Source of the DNA: Lacinutrix sp. C3R15
Lineage (GTDB): Bacteria; Bacteroidota; Bacteroidia; Flavobacteriales; Flavobacteriaceae
Assembly (NCBI RefSeq): GCF_018860825.1
Contig: NZ_JAHKPZ010000034.1
Location: 310,001-374,000, forward strand
Length of the DNA: 64,000 nt
Reading direction: 5' to 3'
The notes beneath the pieces were generated by a model. That model did not search any database, was not told the origin of the DNA, and was given only the letters and a program-made list of their open reading frames with translations. Shown piece by piece: positions 35,636-43,551 of this stretch. How positions within the stretch are numbered: position 1 is the stretch's first letter; each line of letters opens with the position of its first letter. Made by a program: the position numbers and the translations under genes.

Positions 35636-37000
35636 ATTTACACAATAGTAGACATAGAAACCACTGGAGGAAAGTATAATGAAGAAGGCATCACAGAAAT
35701 TGCTATTTATAAATATGATGGTCATGAAATAGTAGACCAATTTATAAGTCTTGTAAATCCAGAAAGAGAAATACAGCCATTTGTAGTTAACCTTACAGGA
35801 ATAAACAGCAACATGCTACGCAATGCTCCTAAATTTTATGAAGTAGCAAAACGCATAGTAGAAATTACAGAAGACACAATTCTTGTTGCGCATAATGCCA
35901 AATTTGATTATCGTATTTTACGTACAGAATTTAGAAGACTAGGTTTTGAGTTTAAACGAAAAACCTTGTGCACTGTAGAGCTTTCTAAAGACCTTATTCC
36001 AAATCAACCTTCATACAGTTTAGGCAAACTTACCAGAGCATTAGGTATTCCTGTTGCAGACAGACATAGAGCTTCAGGAGATGCTTTTGCTACAGTAAAG
36101 CTATTTAAAATACTATTAGATAAAGACTTGAAAAAAAATATTATTCAAGAATCTATAAAACAAGAGCCTAAAAACCAGGTAGAATCTAAACTATTAAACA
36201 TTATAGAGAGTTTACCTGCCATTACTGGAGTTTATTATATGCACAAAGCAGATGGAGAGATTATCTACATTGGTAAAAGTAAAAACATAAGAAAACGCAT
36301 TAATCAACATTTTACAAGTACCACACATAAATCTAAAAAAATACAACTACAAGTTACAGCAGTAACTTATGAAGCTTGTGGTAGTGAGCTTGTTGCTTTA
36401 TTAAAAGAAAGCGAAGCCATAAAACAAAATAAACCTATTTACAATAGAGCCTTAAGAAAAACTGTTTTTACCCACGCACTTTATAGTTTCACAGATGAAA
36501 AAGGCTATATCAACCTAAAAATTGACAAAGTAGATGGTAAAAAGAAACCTATAACTACGTTTAGCAATAGACAAAGCGCTAAAAGTTTTATGTTTAATCG
36601 TGTAGAAGAATACAATCTATGCCAAAAGCTCACAGGATTATACGATACCAAAACAAGTTGTTTTAATTATACCGTAAAATCTTGCAAAGGCGCTTGCATA
36701 CAAGAAGAAGATGCTGCAAGCTACAACAAACGCGTACAAGAACTTATAGATAAAAATGCTTTTGGTAACGAAAACATTGTTATTATAGATAGAGGTCGTG
36801 AGGTAGATGAACGTGCTGCAATACTAATTCAAAATGGTGTTTTTAAAGGCATTGGATTTTATAATTTAAACTATCAAATAAACAATATTGAAGTTTTACA
36901 ATCTATAATTACTCCTATGCAAAATAATAAAGACACCCAACATATTATTAAAAGCTATTTAAGGCGTAATAAAAAAATAAAAGTTTTACATCTAGATTAA
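35636..37000 (+). CDS. DnaQ-like exonuclease fused to a GIY-YIG domain, non-canonical start
   Basis: About 454 residues. The frame is open from 35612, after a TGA. It encodes the full N-terminal exonuclease motif I (IVDIETTGGKYNEEGITEIA) but has no ATG, GTG or TTG before that motif. The best-aligned start is ATT at 35636. Later come Exo II (HNAKFDYRILRTEFRR), Exo III (DRHRASGDAFAT near residue 142), then a UvrC-type GIY-YIG domain (GVYYMHKADGEIIYIGKSKNIRKR near residue 200). This pairing resembles Cho-like proteins in DNA repair. The first ATG (35813) would delete motif I. Either a rare start codon is used or the start was lost beside the repeat. Confidence 0.75.
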   Translation: MYTIVDIETTGGKYNEEGITEIAIYKYDGHEIVDQFISLVNPEREIQPFVVNLTGINSNMLRNAPKFYEVAKRIVEITEDTILVAHNAKFDYRILRTEFRRLGFEFKRKTLCTVELSKDLIPNQPSYSLGKLTRALGIPVADRHRASGDAFATVKLFKILLDKDLKKNIIQESIKQEPKNQVESKLLNIIESLPAITGVYYMHKADGEIIYIGKSKNIRKRINQHFTSTTHKSKKIQLQVTAVTYEACGSELVALLKESEAIKQNKPIYNRALRKTVFTHALYSFTDEKGYINLKIDKVDGKKKPITTFSNRQSAKSFMFNRVEEYNLCQKLTGLYDTKTSCFNYTVKSCKGACIQEEDAASYNKRVQELIDKNAFGNENIVIIDRGREVDERAAILIQNGVFKGIGFYNLNYQINNIEVLQSIITPMQNNKDTQHIIKSYLRRNKKIKVLHLD

Positions 37001-37233
37001 ATGAAGCTTTTGAAATTGTAGAAAAACCAAAAGATATTAACCTTAAATTACCTGTAAATGCTGGAAACTTTTCATGCAAAACTACTATTAACAACAATGA
37101 AATTATATTATTTTTTAAATTAAGTTTTACTAAAGAGATATATGTAAAAGAATACTATCCGTATATAAAAGAACTCATGAATCATGTTGTTAATCTACAA
37201 AAAAACACTACTATAGTTTTAAAAAGAAAGTAA
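37000..37233 (+). pseudogene. 3' remnant of a DUF3857/transglutaminase-like protein gene
   Basis: A frame without a usable start runs from the nuclease stop to TAA at 37231. It encodes NEAFEIVEKPKDINLKLPVN, then AGNFSCKTTINNN, and ends TIVLKRK. This looks like the C-terminal beta-sandwich of DUF3857/transglutaminase-type proteins, where a G-Y-E-hydrophobic-E-x-x-P strand precedes N-x-x-LP. Only about 77 codons remain, so it is probably a deletion remnant. The family match is from memory of the pattern. Confidence 0.5.
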
Positions 37234-37248
37234 TTAAACTCTTTTCAC

Positions 37249-37256
37249 TACTTTTG
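37249..37256 (+). promoter_or_regulatory. -7 box TACTTTTG before the ion channel gene
   Basis: TACTTTTG is an exact TAnnTTTG match ending four bases before the ATG, implying a leaderless or nearly leaderless mRNA. It lies inside the end of nothing else. Confidence 0.55.
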
Positions 37257-37260
37257 ATAT

Positions 37261-38136
37261 ATGGCCGAAAAAAAACCACAGACCCAATGGAAAGTAAAAG
37301 TTCATGAAGTTATTTATGAAGCAGATACACCTGCAGGTAAATTTTTTGATATTGTTTTACTAATAGCCATTATAGCCAGTATTTTACTGGTAATGCTAGA
37401 GAGCATTGAATCTTTAGACAATAAATACCATGCATTTTTTAATATTTCAGAATGGATAATAACCATCTTGTTTACTATTGAATATATTTTGCGAATTATC
37501 TCTGTAAAACAACCAATTAAATATGTTACTAGCTTTTATGGTATTATAGACTTGCTTTCTACCATACCTAAATATTTATCTTTAATATTTGTAGGTACAC
37601 ATGCCTTAGTTGCTTTTAGAGCTATTAGGCTATTACGTATTTTTAGAGTTTTAAAACTAGTACGTTTTTTATCTGCATCTAACCATTTAATTTCTGCCTT
37701 AAGAGCAAGTAGAGCAAAAATATCTGTTTTTATGCTTGCTGTAATTATTATCACTATTATTTTAGGAACCGTTATGTACCTAATAGAAGGCAAAGAACAC
37801 GGTTTTGACAACATACCAAAAAGTGTTTATTGGTGTATAGTGACACTTACTACAGTAGGATTTGGTGATATTACACCACAAACACCTTTGGGGCAAATTA
37901 TAGCTTCGTTAATTATGATTATGGGTTATGGTATTATAGCTGTACCTACTGGAATTGTTACCGCAGAATATTCTAAAAAGGAAAAAGAAGCAGAAAAAAT
38001 AGATGCACATGCCATCTCCCCTTTACCGAAACATCCTGATGAAATAGATGTTAATTCACAAACTTGCGCTAATTGTTTAAATACAAAGCATAAAGACAAT
38101 GCAAAATTTTGCCACCAATGTGGACATAAATTATAA
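37261..38136 (+). CDS. voltage-gated potassium-type channel with C-terminal zinc ribbon
   Basis: A 291-residue six-helix cation channel. S1-S3 fill residues 25-110. S4 carries spaced arginines (AFRAIRLLRIFRVLKLVRF near residue 118). The pore loop has the potassium filter TTVGFGD near residue 197, followed by S6 (residues 218-236). The cytoplasmic tail ends in a zinc-ribbon pattern, CANCLNTKH...CHQCGHKL (CXXC-x13-CXXC). A potassium-selective tetramer in the inner membrane is expected. Its end overlaps the open frame of miaA. Confidence 0.88.
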   Translation: MAEKKPQTQWKVKVHEVIYEADTPAGKFFDIVLLIAIIASILLVMLESIESLDNKYHAFFNISEWIITILFTIEYILRIISVKQPIKYVTSFYGIIDLLSTIPKYLSLIFVGTHALVAFRAIRLLRIFRVLKLVRFLSASNHLISALRASRAKISVFMLAVIIITIILGTVMYLIEGKEHGFDNIPKSVYWCIVTLTTVGFGDITPQTPLGQIIASLIMIMGYGIIAVPTGIVTAEYSKKEKEAEKIDAHAISPLPKHPDEIDVNSQTCANCLNTKHKDNAKFCHQCGHKL

Positions 38137-38162
38137 GTAATAGATTCATAAAACCAAACGCT

Positions 38163-39083
38163 ATTATCACTACAAACAACACAAAGTATTTACTATCTAT
38201 TGTTGGTCCTACAGCAATAGGAAAAACATCGCTAAGTATTAAGCTTGCCAATTATTTTAATACCGAAATAATTTCGGCAGACTCCAGACAGTTTTTTAAA
38301 GAAATGCAAATTGGTACTGCTGCTCCTACTCCATCAGAATTGGCTGCAGCACCACATCATTTTATTCACCATAAATCTATTACAGAAACCTATAGTGTTG
38401 GTGCTTTTGAAAAAGATGCTCTAAAAAAACTAGATACCTTATTTAAAACTCATGATGTTGTCATTATGGTTGGTGGTTCTGGCTTGTATGTAGATGCGGT
38501 TACAAAGGGATTAGACCACTTTCCTGATGTAGATAAAAGTATTAGAGAAAAACTAAATACCCAATTAGAAAATGAAGGTATAGAGGTACTTCAAAACAAA
38601 CTAAAAGAACTAGATGAAGCAACCTATAATAGCATTGCTTTAAAAAATCCGCAACGCGTTATTCGTGCACTAGAAGTTTGTATTGGCACCCAAAAACCAT
38701 ATTCTTCGTTTTTAAATAAGAATAAAAACAACAGACCGTTTACAACCATTACTATTGGTTTAACTGCAGAGCGTGAAATTATCTATAACCGAATAAATAA
38801 GCGTGTAGATATCATGATGCAAGAAGGCTTGCTAGACGAAGTAAAAAAACTACTCCCTTATAAAGATTTAAACGCTTTAAATACTGTTGGCTACAAAGAA
38901 ATATTCAATTACTTTAATAAAGAATGGACTTTAGATTTTGCTATTAGTGAAATAAAAAAGTACTCCAGAAGATTTGCTAAAAGACAGCTTACTTGGTTTA
39001 AAAGAAATGAAAACACCTTGTGGTTTGATTACATGACAGATCTAGATACTATTGTGAAACAGATAAACAAAAAAACCTATTAA
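38163..39083 (+). CDS. miaA: tRNA dimethylallyltransferase, non-canonical start
   Basis: Adds dimethylallyl to A37 of tRNAs reading UNN codons; about 306 residues if begun at ATT 38163. The essential P-loop SIVGPTAIGKTSLSIKLA is encoded from 38196. SADSRQFFKEMQIGTAAP and HHFIHHKSI follow, and QLTWFKRNENTLWF is at the C-terminus. No ATG, GTG or TTG occurs in any plus-strand frame between 38121 and 38203, so every ordinary start misses the P-loop. ATT 38163, ATA 38148 or ATT 38130 (overlapping the channel stop) are candidates, perhaps with translational coupling. A start-codon loss is the alternative. Confidence 0.82.
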   Translation: MITTNNTKYLLSIVGPTAIGKTSLSIKLANYFNTEIISADSRQFFKEMQIGTAAPTPSELAAAPHHFIHHKSITETYSVGAFEKDALKKLDTLFKTHDVVIMVGGSGLYVDAVTKGLDHFPDVDKSIREKLNTQLENEGIEVLQNKLKELDEATYNSIALKNPQRVIRALEVCIGTQKPYSSFLNKNKNNRPFTTITIGLTAEREIIYNRINKRVDIMMQEGLLDEVKKLLPYKDLNALNTVGYKEIFNYFNKEWTLDFAISEIKKYSRRFAKRQLTWFKRNENTLWFDYMTDLDTIVKQINKKTY

Positions 39084-39099
39084 GAAGCATACCTTTGCT

Positions 39100-39449
39100 T
39101 CTGATTTCATTAGTATTTATTTGTTGTTTTCCATTCCATTTTTTGTCAATTACAAAATAGTAATCAAATAAAGTTGCACCGTAAATTTTAATTACACCAT
39201 TTGCAGGTTTTTAGTTAATAAATAAAGTGGAATAATAAATAATCTCACCCTTTTTTTTAGGGAAGGCATATCAAAAAATGGTACAATTATAGATAAGGTT
39301 ATTGCAAATGTAAAAATTACAATTAGGTATATTCTTGAATAAATAGATATAACAATTGACAAAAATAGAATTACAAGAGAACAAACTGCTATAACTATTA
39401 AGGTTTTGTTTTGTTCTTCTTTATTCTTATTGTAAAACCTATGGTTCAT
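39100..39449 (-). pseudogene. frameshifted and truncated membrane-protein gene
   Basis: The intact part (39192-39449) encodes 85 residues: MNHRFYNKNKEEQNK, two hydrophobic segments (about 17-38 and 43-60), then PFFDMPSLKKR. It stops shortly after a run of five A (minus strand, 39208-39212). In the neighbouring minus-strand frame, protein-like sequence continues at once: NGVIKIYGATLFDYYFVID then KKWNGKQQINTNEI. One extra A in the run would join them. The joined frame then runs into the miaA end, so the gene also seems truncated. Function unknown. Confidence 0.55.
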
Positions 39450-39499
39450 TTTTTATGCCTGCATTTTAGTATGACTGTCTGCTCTTTTTAAAACATAAA

Positions 39500-39546
39500 A
39501 AATTCCAGAAGTATTGGCTACACCAAATACTACTGGAATTTATCAA
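39500..39546 (-). terminator. terminator of the two-component operon
   Basis: AATTCCAG-AGTATT pairs with AATACT-CTGGAATT, with one mismatch and a 10-base loop. On the minus strand it is followed by a T run, 16 bases after the response regulator stop. Confidence 0.85.
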
Positions 39547-39561
39547 CACTAACTATTACTA

Positions 39562-40272
39562 TTAAGCTTCTGTATTTACAACTAATCTAAAGCCTTCACC
39601 ATGAATGTTAAGTATTTCTACTTTATCATCCAGTTTTAAATATTTACGTAATTTGGCTATATACACATCCATACTTCTAGAGGTGAAGTAATTATCATCT
39701 CTCCATATTTTTGTCAATGCTAATTCTCTAGGCATTAAATCATTTTCATGTAAAGCCAACAAACGTAGAAGCTCGTTTTCTTTTGGTGATAATTTTACTT
39801 GTTCTCCTCCTTTATAGGTTAAAAAACGAAGTTTCGAGTTTAAATCAAATCCGCCAATTTTAAATTCAAATTGTTTGCTATCTGCAACAGAATCGGATGC
39901 TTTACGTTGTATAATTGCTTTAATTTTCATTAAAAGCACTTCGCTATCAAATGGTTTATTTAAATAATCATCAGCACCTACTTTATAGCCTTTAAGCACA
40001 TCTTCTTTCATTGCTTTTGCTGTTAAGAAAATAATAGGCACTTCGGCATTTTTTTCGCGTATTTCTTTTGCTAAAGTAAAACCATCTTTATAAGGCATCA
40101 TTACGTCTAAGATACATAAATCAAAATCGTCTTTTTTAAATTTTTCAAAGCCTTCCATACCATTTTTGGCATGTGTAACTTCGTAATCATTCATCATTAA
40201 ATAATCTTTTAAAACGGTTCCAAAATTTGGGTCGTCTTCTACTAATAATATCCTTTTTTGTTGTTCATTCAT
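39562..40272 (-). CDS. OmpR/PhoB-type response regulator
   Basis: A 236-residue response regulator. The receiver domain (1-120) has acidic residues in LLVEDDPNFG, the phosphoacceptor Asp in LCILDVMMPYKDGF near residue 55, and the Lys in LNKPFDSEVL near residue 107. The C-terminal winged helix (about 135-232) contains LSPKENELLRLLA and RSMDVYIAKLRKYL. It lies four bases after the histidine kinase gene and forms one operon with it. Target genes are not identifiable here. Confidence 0.94.
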   Translation of the reverse strand: MNEQQKRILLVEDDPNFGTVLKDYLMMNDYEVTHAKNGMEGFEKFKKDDFDLCILDVMMPYKDGFTLAKEIREKNAEVPIIFLTAKAMKEDVLKGYKVGADDYLNKPFDSEVLLMKIKAIIQRKASDSVADSKQFEFKIGGFDLNSKLRFLTYKGGEQVKLSPKENELLRLLALHENDLMPRELALTKIWRDDNYFTSRSMDVYIAKLRKYLKLDDKVEILNIHGEGFRLVVNTEA

Positions 40273-40276
40273 AGCT

Positions 40277-41854
40277 TTATGATATTAGTGGAAGTCTTAT
40301 TGTAAAAGTACTTCCTTTTTCTTTTTCACTTTCTACAGATATATAACCTTGATGGTCATCTACCATTCTTTTTACATATGCTAGACCCAATCCGTGGCCT
40401 TTTACATTATGTATATCTCCTGTGTGTTCTCTATAAAATTTTTCAAACACACGTTTTTGAGCTACTTTGCTCATACCACTTCCATGGTCTTTAATTTTTA
40501 ACAAAATGTTTTCTCCTACATTTTCTGTAGACACTTCTATTTCTGGTGCTCCTGGAGAATACTTAATAGCATTATCCAGTATGTTTACAATTACATTAGT
40601 AAAATGTGTATCATTTGCTAATACCGAAGTTTTTTCTGCATTTAAATTTGTTTTTAAATAGCCTTTCTTATCTTCTATAATTAACTCTACATGTGTTATT
40701 GCATCTTCTATTAGGTCGTGCAAGTTTACATTTTCCTTACTAATGTTTAATTCATTTTTTTCAAGTTTAGATATTCTTAGCACATTTTCTACTTGTGCAT
40801 GCATGCGTTTATTTTCTTCTTTTATCATATTAAGATAACGCAACACTTTACTTTTATCGTCTATAATTTTTGGGTTTTTTATAGCATCTAAAGCCAAGTT
40901 AATAGTAGCAATAGGTGTTTTAAACTCATGCGTCATATTATTTATAAAATCTGTTTTAATTTCAGAGATTTTACGTTGTTTAAAAAGCTGTAATAATGCA
41001 CTTGCGTATGCAATTATAATAATGGTTGTAAATACTACAGACAAAAGCATCATTGTGATTATAGAAGACCAGATAAATTTATTGTGTTCTGGAAAATTTA
41101 CTAGTAATCTATAATTATTAGCGTTTAATTCGTTTTCAAAAATAGGAACACTAAAGGTGGACGCGTTTTGTAACTCAAAAGCTTCACTTTGCACTTTTGT
41201 TGCTAGATCATTATCATAAATGGCAAACTGAAAATCAATATTAATATTATCTTCTATAAGCTGTTTTTTTAATAACCTATTAATTTCTTTATTTAATACT
41301 CTTTGATGAATAGGCATTCTGCTTGCCATCATTCTAAAAGATTTTTCGAAAGTAATTTTTTCGGCTTCTGTAAGTCTTCCGGAATTAGAAATACTTAATA
41401 CAGGATTCATATTTAATTCATTAGAACCTGATGCATTAGTGTATATTTTTGTTTCAGAATTGCTTAATATTTTTTGAATATTAATACTATCTCTATCTAA
41501 ACCTATATCAAAGAACGCTGAAGACAATGTGTAATTTTCTTCAAAAATGCCACTTTTATACACTATAGTCTCATTAGTGTTTTGATTTTGCTGTACTATA
41601 AATAAGTTTTTAATAGCAACTGTATCTGCTTGCTTTTGCTGTTCTGCAAGCTGTTGGTACATGGTATAATACTTATCTAGCTCTTTATTTTCTATTGCTG
41701 CAGTAGTATAACTTAATGCTTTTTTTACATTAAAGTTAAACTGCTCTTTTTTATTATCTACAGAGTTTTTTATATAATACGCTTGCACAGAAATGATTCC
41801 TATAAGCGATAAACTCATTAAAATAATTAGTAAGATGAATAGTTTTTTGCTCAT
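40277..41854 (-). CDS. sensor histidine kinase
   Basis: A 525-residue inner-membrane kinase. Membrane segments lie at about residues 5-27 and 262-288, enclosing a periplasmic sensor of about 230 residues. The phosphoacceptor His is in MTHEFKTPIATINLAL near residue 312. ATP-binding boxes are N (NVILDNAIKYSPGAP near residue 425), G1 (DHGSGMSK) and G2 (GHGLGLAYVKRMV near residue 488). It phosphorylates the neighbouring regulator. Signal unknown. Confidence 0.94.
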   Translation of the reverse strand: MSKKLFILLIILMSLSLIGIISVQAYYIKNSVDNKKEQFNFNVKKALSYTTAAIENKELDKYYTMYQQLAEQQKQADTVAIKNLFIVQQNQNTNETIVYKSGIFEENYTLSSAFFDIGLDRDSINIQKILSNSETKIYTNASGSNELNMNPVLSISNSGRLTEAEKITFEKSFRMMASRMPIHQRVLNKEINRLLKKQLIEDNINIDFQFAIYDNDLATKVQSEAFELQNASTFSVPIFENELNANNYRLLVNFPEHNKFIWSSIITMMLLSVVFTTIIIIAYASALLQLFKQRKISEIKTDFINNMTHEFKTPIATINLALDAIKNPKIIDDKSKVLRYLNMIKEENKRMHAQVENVLRISKLEKNELNISKENVNLHDLIEDAITHVELIIEDKKGYLKTNLNAEKTSVLANDTHFTNVIVNILDNAIKYSPGAPEIEVSTENVGENILLKIKDHGSGMSKVAQKRVFEKFYREHTGDIHNVKGHGLGLAYVKRMVDDHQGYISVESEKEKGSTFTIRLPLIS

Positions 41855-41859
41855 CTGGT

Positions 41860-41867
41860 CAAAATTA
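41860..41867 (-). promoter_or_regulatory. -7 box TAATTTTG before the histidine kinase gene
   Basis: On the minus strand TAATTTTG is an exact TAnnTTTG match ending five bases before the kinase ATG, again implying a near-leaderless message. Confidence 0.5.
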
Positions 41868-41924
41868 ACATTTTAACATTTAGCTATTATAGCTTTTAAC
41901 CTTACATTAACAAAAATGTTAAAT

Positions 41925-42518
41925 TTATAGACTTGTTATATCCTTAAGTATACTATTATGTGTTTTATGCACCTGAGTAATGGTGTCTTCTAGAATATCA
42001 TTATAAATAACAAACTGGGAGTGTTTTATTTTTTTTTCGTCCTGCCACTGGTTATTCATAATTGCTTCAATTTTAGCAACTGTGGTTTCGTCTCTTTTTA
42101 ATAAACGTTCTATTCTAGTTTCTATTGCTGCGGTTACAGTTATAATATAATCGCACTGTTTATAGCTTCCGTTTTCAAACAAAATAGCTACCTCTTTAAT
42201 AATATATGGAGCATCTTGTTTTTTTAACCATTTTTTAAAGTGATTTGCAACTTTAGGATGCACAATAGCATTCATTTTTTGTAAAAGATCTTCATTATTA
42301 AAAATAAGTTTTGCTAGGTATGGTCTATTAAGCTCTTGATTTTTATAAGCTTCTTCACCAAAAAGAGCCACCAATTCTCTTTGTATACTTTTAGAGCTAT
42401 TCATGAGTTTTTTAGCTTCATCATCTGCTATATAAACAGGTACACCTAGTTTGCTAAACTCTTTTGCAACTGTAGTTTTTCCACTTCCTATTCCTCCTGT
42501 TAGACCTACTATTTTCAT
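41925..42518 (-). CDS. coaE: dephospho-CoA kinase
   Basis: Last step of coenzyme A synthesis: phosphorylates the 3'-hydroxyl of dephospho-CoA using ATP. The 197-residue P-loop kinase begins MKIVGLTGGIGSGKTTVAKE with Walker A at residues 8-15. VPVYIADDEAK near residue 30 and ERLLKRDE near residue 130 are also typical. The YbbR-domain gene lies upstream on the same strand, separated by 67 bases containing a palindrome. Confidence 0.95.
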   Translation of the reverse strand: MKIVGLTGGIGSGKTTVAKEFSKLGVPVYIADDEAKKLMNSSKSIQRELVALFGEEAYKNQELNRPYLAKLIFNNEDLLQKMNAIVHPKVANHFKKWLKKQDAPYIIKEVAILFENGSYKQCDYIITVTAAIETRIERLLKRDETTVAKIEAIMNNQWQDEKKIKHSQFVIYNDILEDTITQVHKTHNSILKDITSL

Positions 42519-42532
42519 ATACTAGTATTTAA

Positions 42533-42560
42533 ATACGTTTGTATTATATAATAAACGTAT
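42533..42560. repeat. palindrome between the YbbR and coaE genes
   Basis: ATACGTTT (42533-42540) and AAACGTAT (42553-42560) are exact reverse complements around a 12-base AT core. No T run follows on the minus strand, so an operator or RNA hairpin is more likely than a terminator. Confidence 0.45.
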
Positions 42561-42585
42561 ATCTTTTTTTAGACTTATAGTTTTT

Positions 42586-43551
42586 TTATTCTGTGATAAT
42601 AAACTCTACAAACTCTTGTTTTATTTTAAAGTATTTTACTGTTTCTGGTTTTTTTTCAAGCTCAGGAACTAAACTTGTTTGCCCTTTTACCATTTTACTA
42701 TAATCACAAACTACTCTAAAATCTTGCGCTGTAATGGTATTAAAATTAGCCAAACTTGTATAATAGGAAACATTTACTACTTTAGGAAAGTATTTTAATT
42801 TGATGCCTATTGGCACGTTAATTATTTGAACAGTAACAGGCAAAGTTCCTTCGGTATATTTTTCTACTTTAGCTTTAAAACTAACTTTTTTTACAGAAAA
42901 CTTTACATCTTTATCAAATTTTTGAAATTTTAAATTTGTTGTTTTAAATATGTTCTGTTTTACATCATTTAAAATAACAGTATCTGTTTCTATTTCATCA
43001 ATAGTGTCTAAAATAGCTTTAGCTCCTATAATTTTTACAGAATCTGGCGTTACCTCAATAGCGTCTGTTAAATTATAACCTGGACTATAACTAATTTTAG
43101 ATAATAACTTTACAGGCACTGTTTTAACCGCATTTACATCATAAGCAAACCATAAACTATCTGGAACAATATTTACCAATTCTATATTTTTATTAAATTG
43201 GTTATGTAAAGTAGCAAAAGCCTTATTTTTATTCCACACGTAAGCAGAATCTGTTTTATCAATATTTTTAGAAAAATCTATATTTATTTCTGGCTTTGCA
43301 AAATGGTACTGTAATAAATTAAAACCAAAGGTTTTTAAGGTAATTTCTAATACTTGACTAGTATCATTTAATATTACCTCTTCTTCAGGCACATGTATTT
43401 TATTAATAGTAAAAACAAAGGTATTGGTATAACTTTTAGATAGTTTGGTAAGTAATAAAATGATAAATGCTAGCGCTAAAAACAATAAAAATATATTTAT
43501 TTTTTTTGTTTTTACAAACGATAAGATTTCAGATTTAATTTTATTTATCAT
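42586..43551 (-). CDS. YbbR-domain membrane-anchored protein
   Basis: A 321-residue protein with one N-terminal membrane helix (about residues 17-36). The extracytoplasmic part contains YbbR-like repeats, with strand patterns such as TVPVKLLSKISYSPGYNLTDAIEVTPDSVKI split across two modules. Related CdaR proteins regulate the diadenylate cyclase CdaA in Firmicutes; no cyclase gene is adjacent here, so that link is not shown. Its ATG shares one base with the stop of the upstream glycosyltransferase. Confidence 0.8.
   Translation of the reverse strand: MINKIKSEILSFVKTKKINIFLLFLALAFIILLLTKLSKSYTNTFVFTINKIHVPEEEVILNDTSQVLEITLKTFGFNLLQYHFAKPEINIDFSKNIDKTDSAYVWNKNKAFATLHNQFNKNIELVNIVPDSLWFAYDVNAVKTVPVKLLSKISYSPGYNLTDAIEVTPDSVKIIGAKAILDTIDEIETDTVILNDVKQNIFKTTNLKFQKFDKDVKFSVKKVSFKAKVEKYTEGTLPVTVQIINVPIGIKLKYFPKVVNVSYYTSLANFNTITAQDFRVVCDYSKMVKGQTSLVPELEKKPETVKYFKIKQEFVEFIITE

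Noticed and set aside
35813-37000. Shorter nuclease frame beginning at the first ATG
   Set aside because: It would remove exonuclease motif I, which is intact in the same frame upstream.
38304-39083. Shorter miaA frame beginning at the first ATG
   Set aside because: It lacks the P-loop GPTAIGKT, which is intact upstream in the same frame.
39083-39102. AGAAGC/GCTTCT hairpin after miaA as a terminator
   Set aside because: The stem is short and lacks a T run; it may be chance.
42586-43551. YbbR protein as part of a c-di-AMP operon
   Set aside because: No diadenylate cyclase gene is adjacent; the neighbours are a glycosyltransferase and coaE.
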